Shown: positions 1 through 8,490, numbered from the stretch's first letter. The stretch: DNA of 64,000 bases from Salinirubellus salinus (GCF_025231485.1 NZ_CP104003.1:3921960-3985959); one strand, 5' to 3'. The notes: generated from the sequence alone by a model not told the origin. Program-made: numbers and translations.

Positions 1-1095
1 AAACTCAACATGGAGGCGATGGCGTTCGGTGGCAGCGGTGGACTCTCCGACTTCGGCCCGGTGCGGAACCCTCACGACCCGGCGTACCTCAGTGGCGGGT
101 CGTCGAGCGGCTGTGCCGCAGCGGTCGTCTCGGGCGCGGTCGACGTCGCCATCGGCACCGACGCCGGCGGGTCGATACGGCGGCCGGCGGCGTGGTGTGG
201 CTGTGTCGGCCTCAAGCCGACCTTCGGGCTCGTCCCCTACACAGGTATCGTCGGGCAGGCGTACACCGTCGACCACGCGGGGCCGATGGCGCGGACGGTC
301 CGCGACTGCGCGCTGGTGCTCGACGTCGTCGCCGGGGCGGACGGCCGCGACCCGCGACAGTGCGCGGTCGAGGTCGGCGCGTACGCCGCCGCGGTCGAGA
401 CCGCGACGCCCGATGACGTGACCGTCGCCGTCGTCGAGGAGGGGTTCGGCCAGAACTCGGACGGGGTGGCCGTCGACGCCGCGATCCGCGACTCGCTGGC
501 CGGGTTCGCGGCGGCCGGTGCGACCGTCGGTGACTGCTCGGTCCCACTCCACGAGGACGCCGGGGCCATCTGGACGGCCATCAACCTGGAGGAGATGACG
601 GCGATGGTTCGCGCCGAAGGCGTCGGCCACTTCGTCACCGGGTCGTTCGACGCCGAGTACGCCGCGGCGTTCGCCGAGGCGCGTCGTGGACGGGCCGACG
701 AGTTCCCCCCGACGCTCAAACTCACGCTCGTGACGGGACAGTACCTCGCCGACGCCTACCGCGGCCAGTACTACGTGGCGGGGAAGAACCTCCGACGGCG
801 GCTCGTCGACGCGTACGACACTGCACTCGCGGACGCCGACGTGCTCGCGATGCCGACCATCTCCGAACTGCCGTACCGGGTGCGTGAGGGGCTCTCCGAC
901 GCCGAACAGATCGACCGCGCGCTGGGCCTCCTCCAGAACCGCGCCCCGTTCAACGCGAGCGGCCACCCCGTCGTCTCCGTTCCCGCAGGGGCCGTCGACG
1001 GGTTCCCCGTGGGTGTGAGCTTCGTCGGGCGTCGGGGCGACGACGAGACGGTACTCCGTGTCGCCGCCGCCTTCGAGCGGACCGTCGAGTCGTGA
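1..1095 (+). CDS. Amidase-signature family hydrolase, C-terminal part (5' end outside the window)
   Basis: The reading frame is open from the first base, so the start and the N-terminal catalytic lysine region lie upstream; 364 residues are visible. The amidase signature is clear: SGGSSSG at visible residues 31-37 and GTDAGGSIR at 52-60, whose Ser58 is the expected nucleophile of the Ser-cisSer-Lys triad. The family hydrolyses a carboxamide to acid and ammonia (amidases, GatA-like enzymes, allophanate hydrolase). No GatB or GatC neighbour is visible, and the surrounding catabolic genes favour a degradative amidase over tRNA amidation. It converges on the next gene, whose stop codon begins two bases after this one ends. 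The exact substrate cannot be read from the sequence. Confidence 0.9.
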   Translation, partial: KLNMEAMAFGGSGGLSDFGPVRNPHDPAYLSGGSSSGCAAAVVSGAVDVAIGTDAGGSIRRPAAWCGCVGLKPTFGLVPYTGIVGQAYTVDHAGPMARTVRDCALVLDVVAGADGRDPRQCAVEVGAYAAAVETATPDDVTVAVVEEGFGQNSDGVAVDAAIRDSLAGFAAAGATVGDCSVPLHEDAGAIWTAINLEEMTAMVRAEGVGHFVTGSFDAEYAAAFAEARRGRADEFPPTLKLTLVTGQYLADAYRGQYYVAGKNLRRRLVDAYDTALADADVLAMPTISELPYRVREGLSDAEQIDRALGLLQNRAPFNASGHPVVSVPAGAVDGFPVGVSFVGRRGDDETVLRVAAAFERTVES

Positions 1096-1096
1096 G

Positions 1097-2521
1097 CTAC
1101 CGTTCGACCGCCGTTCGCGCTTGCACCCCTGCGATGTGGCCCAGTCCGAACGCGGCCATCAGGCCGTTGCCGGGGAGATAGCCGGACGGCCCGGTCCCAC
1201 TCAGGCCCATCGCGGAGCCCCCGGCGGCGTACAGCCCCTCGACCGCAGACCCGTCGGCGCGGAGGACTCGTGCCTCCGTGTCGACGACCAGCCCACCCTG
1301 CGTCTGCATCAGCACCGCTTTGGTCTTGGTACCGTAGAACGGCGCCTCGAGGGTGTGTCGGTACTCCGCTCGGCCGACGGCGTCCGGCTCGCCCGTCGCG
1401 ATGGCCTCGTTGTACGCGTCGACCGACCGGCGTGCGCCTTCGGGGTCACAGCCCAGTTCCGCGGCCAGCTCCTCGACGGTGTCGGCTCTGGTGTACGCAC
1501 CGAGCGCGACGGCCTCGTCGAAGTCGCCGAAGCCGGCGGCCTCGGTCTTCTCGTAGATGCGCTCGTCGAAGAGCTCGTACGTCGCGTCCTGTTCGACCAC
1601 GTGGACGGAGAAGTCGGCCGGGCCGAGCCCCTCGTTGCCGAACCGCTCGCCGTCGCCGTTCACGATGATACCACCGTAGAGGACGATGGCGTACGGCGAG
1701 ACGGCGCCCACCTCCGCGAGCGTCGCGTGCGCCTGATAGGAGTCCATACAGCCGAGTTCGCCGCCGAGTTCGGCACCGAACCGGATGCCGTCGCCCGTGT
1801 TCCCCTCCGCGCCGTAGTGGGGGGCGTCCTTGATGGCACCGCACCACTCGTCGAGCATCCGCTTGTTCGCGCCGAAGCCGTCCGTCGCGAGCACGACAGC
1901 GTCGCTCCTGATGGCCTCCTCGCTCTCGCCCGCGACGACACCGACGACCGCACCGTCCTCGGCGACGAGTTTTCGAACCGGCGTGTTCGTCAGCAGCTCG
2001 ACGTTCGGGACCGCCTCCACCCGCTCGAGGAGTTCCGCCACGACGTTCGACCCGTGTTGCCCCTCGACTGAGTGCATCCGTGCCTCGGACTGACTCGGGT
2101 ACTTGAAATCCTCGACGTAGATACAGGGGACGTCCCAGTCGTCCATGAGCCAGTGGACGACCCGTGGCATCTCCTCGGCGAGACGTCTGACGACGGCCTC
2201 GTCGGCCTCGTAGTCACAGCCTTCGAGGACGTCGGTCGCGAGGGCCTCGGGTGCGTCGTCGACCCCCGCGGCCTCTTGGAGCCGCGTTCCGGCCGCGGGG
2301 ATGAGCCCCGTCGACAGTCTCGTGTTCCCGCCGGCCTCGGGTTCTTTCTCCAGTACCGTCACCGTGAGGTCGGTCGCTTGTGAAGCCGCGAGAGCGGCGG
2401 TGAGTCCTGCCCCACCGCCTCCCGCGACGACGACGTCGGTCTCGACGTCCCACGACACCTCCGAGACGTCACACACCTCCGAGGCTCCGTCTTGCACCGT
2501 CCCCTGGTGGAACTCGTCCAT
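1097..2521 (-). CDS. FAD-dependent dehydrogenase/reductase of the fumarate-reductase flavoprotein type
   Basis: The 474-residue protein has an N-terminal FAD-binding dinucleotide motif (VVAGGGGAGL, residues 31-40) and the glycine-rich C-terminal FAD segment (SGTGPSGYLPGNGLMAAFGLG) of the FAD_binding_2 family. Members include soluble fumarate reductases, urocanate reductase and 3-ketosteroid dehydrogenases, which add or remove hydrogen across an activated C=C bond. It closely resembles the product at 16462-17898, with the same WDVETDV lead-in to the FAD motif at the same position. The ATG start is supported by a 15-bp element directly before it and a TATA-like aatatt 25-30 nt upstream. Substrate unknown; reductase or dehydrogenase direction cannot be told. 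Confidence 0.85.
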   Translation of the reverse strand: MDEFHQGTVQDGASEVCDVSEVSWDVETDVVVAGGGGAGLTAALAASQATDLTVTVLEKEPEAGGNTRLSTGLIPAAGTRLQEAAGVDDAPEALATDVLEGCDYEADEAVVRRLAEEMPRVVHWLMDDWDVPCIYVEDFKYPSQSEARMHSVEGQHGSNVVAELLERVEAVPNVELLTNTPVRKLVAEDGAVVGVVAGESEEAIRSDAVVLATDGFGANKRMLDEWCGAIKDAPHYGAEGNTGDGIRFGAELGGELGCMDSYQAHATLAEVGAVSPYAIVLYGGIIVNGDGERFGNEGLGPADFSVHVVEQDATYELFDERIYEKTEAAGFGDFDEAVALGAYTRADTVEELAAELGCDPEGARRSVDAYNEAIATGEPDAVGRAEYRHTLEAPFYGTKTKAVLMQTQGGLVVDTEARVLRADGSAVEGLYAAGGSAMGLSGTGPSGYLPGNGLMAAFGLGHIAGVQARTAVER

Positions 2522-2536
2522 GCGTGTAGTTCACAC
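2522..2536 (-). promoter_or_regulatory. Start-abutting element, copy 1 (before the FAD gene at 2521)
   Basis: In coding sense this reads gtgtgaactacacgc, immediately followed by the ATG. It matches the elements before the starts at 13877, 16356, 19941 and 26655/26656 in length, position and outer bases. A TATA-like aatatt at 2546-2551 lies 25-30 nt before the ATG, so the element sits between the TATA box and a probably leaderless start, where a repressor would act. This is the least symmetrical copy. Confidence 0.5.
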
Positions 2537-2627
2537 TGGTCGTGTAATATTCCTTAGCATCGGTCCGTCGGCCGTCACGTCACCGTGTCGACCGGTCGAC
2601 CGCGAGGAACCGGTCGCTGGCTCTCCG

Positions 2628-3479
2628 TCAGCCCCTCGATTCGGGCGGTGCCGTCCACTCGCCCCCGTCGTCACGTGGTTCGTACCCGATGGTCTCGCGG
2701 GCGTACGCCAGGTCGTCGAGCCAGCGACGGTCGTTCGCGCTGACGCCGTAGAAGTGGTCCCAGTCGACGGTGTCGTCCCGAAGGCAGCACTCGACCAGAT
2801 GCGCGAGGTCGCGCCGGGATTGCCAGAGCGCCTTCATCCGTGCGACCTGTTCGGCGTACGCCGAACTGTCCCGTTCCCACCGTCCCGCCTCCCACCCTCG
2901 TTCGGCGTCGCCGTAGGGGTGGTCGAACCGGGACGAACGAACCGCACCGATTCTGAGCGCGTAGAACCGGATTCCGTGTGCTTCCGCCGCGAGACGGCCG
3001 AGGTCCTCCCCGTACGCTTTCGACAGTCCGTAGCGGGAGTCCGGTCGGTGCGGTTCGTCGTGTCCGGCGACGACGTCGGTGCCGTGATACACCGCTGGTG
3101 CGTTCTGCACCTCGACCATCCCGACCACGTGGTTCGAGGACGCGAACAGCAGCGAGTCGACCCCGGCGTCGACCGCCGCCTGGTAGACGTTGTTGATCCC
3201 GCGGAGGTTCGACTGGAGACTGTCGGACCAGCCGAGTCCCCGGTCGTCACCCCGGAACGCGTCGTCGGCCTCACGAATCAGCGCGAGGTGGACGACCGCA
3301 TCCTGCCCCTCGAAGTACGGCCGGATCGCCTCGTACTCGCGTACGTCGGCCTCGACCGTCTCCCCGGGCCCGTCGTGTGCCACGACGTCGAGGAGCGTGA
3401 AATCGTACTGATCAGCCGAGAGGTGGTCCGTTATCGCCGTTCCGACACGGCCGGCTGCACCCGTGACGAGTACGTCCAT
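2628..3479 (-). CDS. NAD(P)-dependent epimerase/dehydratase-family oxidoreductase (extended short-chain dehydrogenase)
   Basis: The 283-residue protein starts with MDVLVTGAAGRVG, the Rossmann GxxGxxG motif of extended short-chain dehydrogenases. It has an active-site Tyr150-x3-Lys154 (YGLSK) and a preceding Ser114/115. Length and layout fit the NAD-dependent epimerase/dehydratase group that includes uronate dehydrogenase and the haloarchaeal NAD(P) sugar dehydrogenases; I infer oxidation of a sugar or sugar acid, but cannot name it. The frame extends 39 residues further upstream, but that part is Arg-rich and unlike the family, so the ATG at 3479 is preferred. It is divergent from the hydrolase at 3628 across a 148-bp spacer. 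Confidence 0.85.
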   Translation of the reverse strand: MDVLVTGAAGRVGTAITDHLSADQYDFTLLDVVAHDGPGETVEADVREYEAIRPYFEGQDAVVHLALIREADDAFRGDDRGLGWSDSLQSNLRGINNVYQAAVDAGVDSLLFASSNHVVGMVEVQNAPAVYHGTDVVAGHDEPHRPDSRYGLSKAYGEDLGRLAAEAHGIRFYALRIGAVRSSRFDHPYGDAERGWEAGRWERDSSAYAEQVARMKALWQSRRDLAHLVECCLRDDTVDWDHFYGVSANDRRWLDDLAYARETIGYEPRDDGGEWTAPPESRG

Positions 3480-3627
3480 AGCGTTCCGACCGATGGGCGG
3501 ACGAGGGCTTAGCTGTACCCGCTCTGTGTCCCCACAGCCTCCCGTGGAGCGCCGGCGGAGTCTCTCGGTCGGCGCACCGGCGCACCGACGGGGCAACAGT
3601 TATCGAGGCCTCCCCGAATCACCGAAC

Positions 3628-4380
3628 ATGGACCTGACCTGGTACGGCCACGGCACGTGGCACGTCGAGCTCGGCGGACGGACGTTCCTCGTCGACCCGT
3701 ACTTCGACCCCGCGTACACGGATGCGGTTCCGGCGGACCTCGACCCCGACTACGTGCTCCTGACCCACGCACACCGGACCCGACGACACGACCTCGACGC
3801 GTTCTCCGAGGCGACGGTCGTCGCCAACACGGAGCTCGTCAACTTCCTGCCGACGGCACACGACCTGGGTCCGTTGCACCCGCTGAACCTCGGCGGTATC
3901 CTCGATGCCGACGGCGCGTACGTCCTGATGGTCGGCGCCGAACACGCGCACGGACTGCGGCGGAGTTCGTACCTCGCGCCCGACCTCGCGTACGAGCCCA
4001 ACGAGATCAACGTCGGCCCCGCAGTGGGCTACGTCTTCACCGACACCGAACCCACGCACACGCGCCCGGTGGACGCGTCGACGTTCTACTACACCGGCGA
4101 GACGCAACTGCGCTCGGAGATGCGCGACGTCGTGGGGGCCTACCTCCGCCCCGACGTGGTGGCGACGCCCATCGCGGAGGTGCCGGGGATGGAAGGCCGG
4201 TCGACGATGGGGCCCTGGCAGGCAGCCATCGCCGTCGACTGGCTCGCCCCGGCGGTGGTGCTCCCGATGGTCGCGCCGTCCGAAGACGCCTCACGAGCGC
4301 GGTTCGAAGCAGAGCTGGCCGCGCTGGGCTGTGACTCGGCGTCGGTGTTCCTCGCGCCGGGCGAGACGTTCAGCGCGTGA
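3628..4380 (+). CDS. UPF0173-type metallo-beta-lactamase-fold hydrolase with a degenerate metal motif
   Basis: The 250-residue protein begins MDLTWYGHGTWHVELGGRTFLVDP and carries ATVVANTELVNFL, both typical of the UPF0173 metal-dependent hydrolase family. The usual HxHxDH zinc motif reads H47-A-H49-R-T51-R52, so the Asp and third His are missing; a His-Asp pair follows at 54-55. Either a changed metal site or loss of activity is possible. A TATA-like agttatc at 3598-3604 lies about 29 nt before the ATG, which supports this start over longer upstream frames. It converges on the decarboxylase gene at 4388, seven bases away. Confidence 0.8.
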   Translation: MDLTWYGHGTWHVELGGRTFLVDPYFDPAYTDAVPADLDPDYVLLTHAHRTRRHDLDAFSEATVVANTELVNFLPTAHDLGPLHPLNLGGILDADGAYVLMVGAEHAHGLRRSSYLAPDLAYEPNEINVGPAVGYVFTDTEPTHTRPVDASTFYYTGETQLRSEMRDVVGAYLRPDVVATPIAEVPGMEGRSTMGPWQAAIAVDWLAPAVVLPMVAPSEDASRARFEAELAALGCDSASVFLAPGETFSA

Positions 4381-4387
4381 CCGAGAC

Positions 4388-4960
4388 TCACTCGGACGGA
4401 GCGACGGCGTCGCGGAACCGCCACTTGATGTGCGCGAAGTCGAACGGTGGCCGCTCGTCCGGGTCGACCGGCTCCACGTCGCAGACGACGACCGTGGCCT
4501 CGTCGGAGGCGACCGCATCCGCGTACGCCGCCTCGAAGTCGTCTGTGGTCGAGACGTGGGTGGCGGCCAGCCCCACGTCGCGAGCGACGGCGGCGAAGTC
4601 GACCGTCCGTGACGCGGAGGGCTGGCCACCGGTCGTCCCGTACTGGCCGTTGTCCCAGACGACGACTGTGAGGTTCGGGGGGTTCTGGTCGGCGACCGTC
4701 GCCAGCGCGCCGAGCGACATGACCATCGAGCCGTCGCCGTCGAGGACGGTCACCGGGTCGTCGAGCGCGAGTGCGAGCCCCAGCCCGATGGGCGTCGTCG
4801 AACCCATGCTCCCCCACTGGTAGAAGTTCCGAGCGCGGTCCTCGACGCCCGCGAGGACGTAGGAGGCGACGCCGAGGTTCGAGACGATGGCGGCGTCGGG
4901 AGTGATGGAGAGGAGGCGGGCGGTACACTCGTACTGGTCGGCAGGGGTGTCAGTATTCAT
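4388..4960 (-). CDS. Thiamine-diphosphate decarboxylase, C-terminal (TPP-binding) subunit, ComE-like
   Basis: The 190-residue protein is a stand-alone TPP-binding domain. The cofactor and magnesium motif begins LDGDGSMVM at about residue 73 and ends with WDNGQYG about 30 residues later. Together with the upstream gene it forms a split 2-oxo acid decarboxylase like sulfopyruvate decarboxylase (ComDE) or phosphonopyruvate decarboxylase, where the alpha subunit carries the pyrimidine-binding half. Its start overlaps the end of the partner gene by 11 bases, so the two are translationally coupled. No other coenzyme M or phosphonate genes are nearby, so a catabolic 2-oxo acid is the likelier substrate; this is inference. 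Confidence 0.85.
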   Translation of the reverse strand: MNTDTPADQYECTARLLSITPDAAIVSNLGVASYVLAGVEDRARNFYQWGSMGSTTPIGLGLALALDDPVTVLDGDGSMVMSLGALATVADQNPPNLTVVVWDNGQYGTTGGQPSASRTVDFAAVARDVGLAATHVSTTDDFEAAYADAVASDEATVVVCDVEPVDPDERPPFDFAHIKWRFRDAVAPSE

Positions 4961-5459
4961 CTTTGGCTCCGATGAGGGTGGACTCGAGCATCACAACGTA
5001 CGGCTCCTCGGTCGAGAACGCCGACTTGGCGGCCATGTCGACGTCGCGAGCGACGGTGTCGGTCTCTGCGAGGCTGTGGTTGCGGATACCCATCGTGTCG
5101 AGCAGCGCGGGCATGTTGTAGCCGAACGGTACCTGCGCGAGGTTGAACTCGCCGAGGTCGCCACGCCGCGAGACGAGCCCGAGGAAGGGGATGCGCGCGG
5201 GTTTGCTCAGTGAGCCGATGGCGTTCAGCGTGTTCGCGAGCCCGCTCGACTGGACCAGCAGTGCCCCGCGCTGGTGGCCGAGCCACCCGCCCGAGAGCAC
5301 GCCGATCGCTTCCTCCTCGCGGGCGACGTTCACCGCGGTGAACCAGTCGTCGTCCTCGACCGCCTCGATGATACCCCCGAGCGCCGTGTCGGGGAGGTAC
5401 ACCACCAGTGAGATGGAGTTCTCTTTCAGTACCGATAGCACATCCGCTTCCCATGCCAT
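4950..5459 (-). CDS. Thiamine-diphosphate decarboxylase, N-terminal (pyrimidine-binding) subunit, ComD-like
   Basis: The 169-residue protein matches the N-terminal domain of TPP enzymes. It has VYLPDTALGGIIEAV followed by the REEEAIGVLSGGWLG segment, whose glutamate activates the thiamine pyrimidine ring in this family. Length is normal for a ComD-type alpha subunit. It is first in a two-gene operon with the TPP-binding subunit at 4388-4960. A TATA-like gttaa at about 5484-5492 lies 25-33 nt before the ATG. A heteromeric 2-oxo acid decarboxylase is very likely; its substrate is not evident. Confidence 0.85.
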   Translation of the reverse strand: MAWEADVLSVLKENSISLVVYLPDTALGGIIEAVEDDDWFTAVNVAREEEAIGVLSGGWLGHQRGALLVQSSGLANTLNAIGSLSKPARIPFLGLVSRRGDLGEFNLAQVPFGYNMPALLDTMGIRNHSLAETDTVARDVDMAAKSAFSTEEPYVVMLESTLIGAKDEY

Positions 5460-5532
5460 ACTCGGTGCAACCCGAGCGACGGCTTAACTGTTTCTGCCGT
5501 GTCCCCCGGTCGCACGACGCGTCGGCGTCGGT

Positions 5533-6723
5533 TCAGATGACGCCGGCACCCCGGAGCTCGTCGATCTCTCCCGCAGAGAGCCCGAGCACCCGCGCGAGCA
5601 CGTCGGCCGAGTCTTCGCCGACGCGCGGCGAGTCGGTGACGGGGACGTCCTCGCTCCCGGCGAACTTGATCGGCATCCCCGGGACGGGGATCTCCGGGCG
5701 ACCACCGCCCTTGTTCGGGACGCGATTGAGCATCCCACGGGCCTCCAGCTGTGGGTCCACGAGCAACTCCTCGAGCGTCTTGACCGGGGCACAGGGGATG
5801 TTCGCCGCACGGAGCTGTTCGACGGCCTCCTCCTTCGTCTGCCCGTCGCACCACTCCTCGACCATCCCGTCGATCTCGTCGGTGTAGTCCGTCCGGCTGG
5901 CGAGCGTCGTGAAGCGCTCGTCGTCGAGCAGCTCGGGACGGTCCATCAGTTCGACGAGCCGTTCCCACGCCCTGTCGGTCATACAGGCGATCGTGACGTA
6001 GCCGTCGTCGACTGCGTAGGCGCTGTACGGTGCGACGGCGAGCCCAGAGTGCCGGTTGCCGGTGCGCGGTGGCGCGCCCTCCTCGCGGATGTGCGAGGCG
6101 ATGGGGGAGGTGAGCGTCGGGTAGACGCAGTCGAACATCCCGACCTCGACGTAGTCGCCCTCGCCGGTCCGCTCGCGCCGATAGAGCGCGGCCACGATCC
6201 CCGCCGCGAGGTGGATGCCACCGAGGAAGTCACAGACGGCCGGGCCCGCCTTCACCGGGGGGCACTCGGGGTAGCCGGTCGTGTGCATCACTCCCCCCAT
6301 CGCCTGGATGGTGAGGTCCATCGCCGGATAGTGCTTGTACGCGCCGGTGTTGCCGAACCCCGACCCGTAGCCGTAGACGAGTCGCGGATTGACCTCGGAG
6401 AGCACGTCGTACCCGACGCCGAGTTCGTCCATCTTCCCCGGCGAGAAGTTCTCGACGACCACGTCGGTCTCCACGACGAGGTCCTTCAGGAGCGCCTTCC
6501 CCTCCTCGGTCTTGAGGTTCAGTACGAGGCCGGCTTTGTTCGAGTTGAGGAACTGCACCTCTGGCGTCTCGCCGTCGGCGCTCCGCGCACGGACCGCCTC
6601 GCCACCCGGTGGCTCGACTTTGACGACGTCCGCGCCGAGGAACGACAGGATGAGCCCGCAGTACGGTCCCTGATAGACGTGTCCCAGGTCGAGGACACGC
6701 ACGTCTTCGAGTGGCCGCTGCAT
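5533..6723 (-). CDS. Family III CoA-transferase (CaiB/BaiF type), copy 1 of 5
   Basis: The 396-residue protein has the family III CoA-transferase opening (DVRVLDLGHVYQGPYCGLIL) and LGADVVKVE, with the catalytic Asp expected at D165 in GPAVCDFLGG. These enzymes move CoA between a carboxylic acid and an acyl-CoA through aspartyl anhydride and thioester intermediates. The frame is open 41 residues further upstream, but that stretch is low-complexity and overlaps the DUF35 gene, so the ATG at 6723 is used. An AT-rich ctatttgac 23-32 nt upstream fits a promoter. It is followed downstream by the TPP decarboxylase operon on the same strand. Confidence 0.9.
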   Translation of the reverse strand: MQRPLEDVRVLDLGHVYQGPYCGLILSFLGADVVKVEPPGGEAVRARSADGETPEVQFLNSNKAGLVLNLKTEEGKALLKDLVVETDVVVENFSPGKMDELGVGYDVLSEVNPRLVYGYGSGFGNTGAYKHYPAMDLTIQAMGGVMHTTGYPECPPVKAGPAVCDFLGGIHLAAGIVAALYRRERTGEGDYVEVGMFDCVYPTLTSPIASHIREEGAPPRTGNRHSGLAVAPYSAYAVDDGYVTIACMTDRAWERLVELMDRPELLDDERFTTLASRTDYTDEIDGMVEEWCDGQTKEEAVEQLRAANIPCAPVKTLEELLVDPQLEARGMLNRVPNKGGGRPEIPVPGMPIKFAGSEDVPVTDSPRVGEDSADVLARVLGLSAGEIDELRGAGVI

Positions 6724-6772
6724 GCCGGGTAGACCCGGTGGGTCGTCAAATAGGTGCCGGTGGGGTGGGTCG

Positions 6773-7180
6773 TTACACCGGCGTGAAGACGGGGACGGCG
6801 AACGCCCCGTCTTCGGACGGTTCGAAGCGGACCTCGACCGAGACACCGACGGCCACGTCCGCCGGGTCGCAGTCGACGAGGTTCGTCATCAGTCGTGGCC
6901 CCTCGTCGAGCTCGACGTAGGCGTTGACCAGCGGCAGTTCCGCCTCGGGCCAGCCGGCGACCTGATGGGCGACCGTGTAGGAGTAGACGGTGCCCCGCCC
7001 GGACGCCACGAACCACTCGACGCCGTCGCCGAGACAGTCCGGACAGTGCGCCCGAGGGTAGACGTAGACCAGGTCGCAGTCACGACACCGCTGGATGCGT
7101 AGCTCCCCGTCCAGCCCCCCAGTCCAGTACGGTTCGTTCTCCGGGGTGACGACGGGACTCGGACGCGGCTCCCACGTCAT
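6773..7180 (-). CDS. DUF35 OB-fold/zinc-ribbon acyl-CoA-associated protein
   Basis: The 135-residue protein has a rubredoxin-like zinc ribbon, Cys32-x2-Cys35 and Cys46-x2-Cys49, followed by an OB-fold (RGTVYSYTVAHQ onward). That is the DUF35 architecture. DUF35 proteins pair with archaeal thiolases and bridge acyl-CoA enzymes in complexes. Here its start overlaps the stop of the thiolase-like gene by four bases (ATGA), the expected partner arrangement. It has no catalytic function of its own that I can see; a scaffold or CoA-channel role is known for homologues in archaeal acetoacetyl-CoA thiolase/HMG-CoA synthase complexes. Confidence 0.9.
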   Translation of the reverse strand: MTWEPRPSPVVTPENEPYWTGGLDGELRIQRCRDCDLVYVYPRAHCPDCLGDGVEWFVASGRGTVYSYTVAHQVAGWPEAELPLVNAYVELDEGPRLMTNLVDCDPADVAVGVSVEVRFEPSEDGAFAVPVFTPV

Positions 7181-8358
7181 CGGTCTTCACCCCCGAGGAC
7201 GAGCGTGACGGAGCCGTGTCGCGTGGCGATGCTCCCTCCCGTCCCGTGCGCGACGCCCACGTCGGCGTCGACCTGCACCTCCGGGTTCGCCTCGCCTCGG
7301 AGCTGTCGGACACACTCGATTATCTTGGTCATCCCGCCGCGGTTCGGGTGGTTCGAACAGAGGCCCCCACCGTCGGTGTTGAACGGCAGGTCGCCGTCGG
7401 GCGCCTGCAGCGTCCCGCCCTCGACGAACGTGCCGCCCTCGCCCTTCTCGCAGAAGCCGAGGTCCTCCAGCGTCTCGACGACGGTGATGGTGAACGAGTC
7501 GTAGATGGAGGCGTAGTCGACGTCGTCGGGGCCGAGACCGGCCTCGGCGAACGCCCGGCGGCCCGAGTCGACGGCGCCGGTTCGGGTGAGGTCGATGCGG
7601 CCGGCGTCGTGGTGGGCGATGGCCTCGCCGTGGCCCAGCACCTCGACACACTCCCGGTCGAGCTCGTCACGCACCGCGTCCGAGACGACGACGAGCGCCC
7701 CACCGCCGTCGGTGATGACACAGCAGTCCATCAGGTGGAGCGGGTCCGCGACCATCCGCGAGCCGACGACGTCCTCGATACTGACCGGGTCCCGGAACCG
7801 GGCGTGCTCGTTGTACTGCGCGTGGTGGGCCGCGGCGACCCGCACCTCGGCGAGTTGCTCGCTCGTGGTGCCGAACTCGGCCATGTGGCGCCGGGCGGCC
7901 ATCGCGTAGTGCGCGAGCGTCGTCGCGCCGTAGAGCCGTTCGTAGGTGTCCTGCACGGCCGTCAGTGCACGGACACCCGTCCCCGTCGCCTGCTGGGCCG
8001 ACCGGGGACGGCCGGCGAGCGTCACGAGCGCCACGTCGCACTTGCCGTCGCGGATGGCGCTGACCGCGTGGCCGACGTGGCTCATGTACGCCGAGCCGCC
8101 GAAGTCCGTCGAGTCGGCGAACGCGACGTCGAGCCCGAGGTAGTCGGCCATGATGAGCGGCGTGAGCGACGGGAGGCCGTCCTCGTGTTCGGGGACGCCG
8201 GCGGTGAGGTAGCCGTCGACGTCGGCCTTCGAGAGGCCGGCGTCCTGGAGGGCCCCCCGAGCGACCTCCGCGTGGAGCTGTTCGGTCGACTTGTCCGGGG
8301 CGTTGCGGGTCGGATGCTCGTACGCGCCAGCGATGTACACTGGCTCTGCGGTATCCAT
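7177..8358 (-). CDS. Thiolase-superfamily protein (SCP-x/archaeal type) lacking the usual nucleophilic cysteine
   Basis: The 393-residue protein has the thiolase fold: an SxxD-rich N-terminal half, a GGGLCSNHPNRGG motif carrying the active-site His, and a C-terminal HGTGG loop. Around residues 80-95, where thiolases carry the acyl-accepting Cys, it reads DFGGSAYMSH with no cysteine, and the C-terminal catalytic Cys is also not evident. Such proteins are common in archaea and pair with DUF35, as here. It may bind or condense acyl-CoA by another route, or be a structural partner. The ATG at 8358 is favoured by a TATA-like cctttacg 24-32 nt upstream; the longer frame from 8478 is rejected. Confidence 0.85.
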   Translation of the reverse strand: MDTAEPVYIAGAYEHPTRNAPDKSTEQLHAEVARGALQDAGLSKADVDGYLTAGVPEHEDGLPSLTPLIMADYLGLDVAFADSTDFGGSAYMSHVGHAVSAIRDGKCDVALVTLAGRPRSAQQATGTGVRALTAVQDTYERLYGATTLAHYAMAARRHMAEFGTTSEQLAEVRVAAAHHAQYNEHARFRDPVSIEDVVGSRMVADPLHLMDCCVITDGGGALVVVSDAVRDELDRECVEVLGHGEAIAHHDAGRIDLTRTGAVDSGRRAFAEAGLGPDDVDYASIYDSFTITVVETLEDLGFCEKGEGGTFVEGGTLQAPDGDLPFNTDGGGLCSNHPNRGGMTKIIECVRQLRGEANPEVQVDADVGVAHGTGGSIATRHGSVTLVLGGEDR

Positions 8359-8459
8359 GGGCGTGGTGACCCTCGCCGGTACGTAAAGGTTTGCTACCGA
8401 GGGCCACAGCGCGGCACGGCGTCGTCCCGGTGTGGCTCTCGCTCGCACGCTGCATAGAG

Positions 8460-8465
8460 TTATAA
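8460..8465 (+). promoter_or_regulatory. TATA box for the acyl-CoA dehydrogenase operon
   Basis: An AT-rich ttataa stands out in GC-rich surroundings, 26-31 nt before the ATG at 8491. This is the spacing of a leaderless haloarchaeal transcript. It lies in the 132-bp divergent region shared with the thiolase gene. Confidence 0.6.
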
Positions 8466-8490
8466 CCCCGTCCTCCATACCGACAGAGCG

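Noticed and set aside
1058-2071. Long open frame on the plus strand opposite the first FAD gene
   Set aside because: It is Arg/Gly-rich with no recognisable motif and lies antisense to a clear flavoprotein gene; long shadow frames are expected at this GC content.
3480-3596. N-terminal extension of the epimerase-type dehydrogenase
   Set aside because: The 39 extra residues are Arg-rich and precede the Rossmann motif, which normally starts at the N-terminus.
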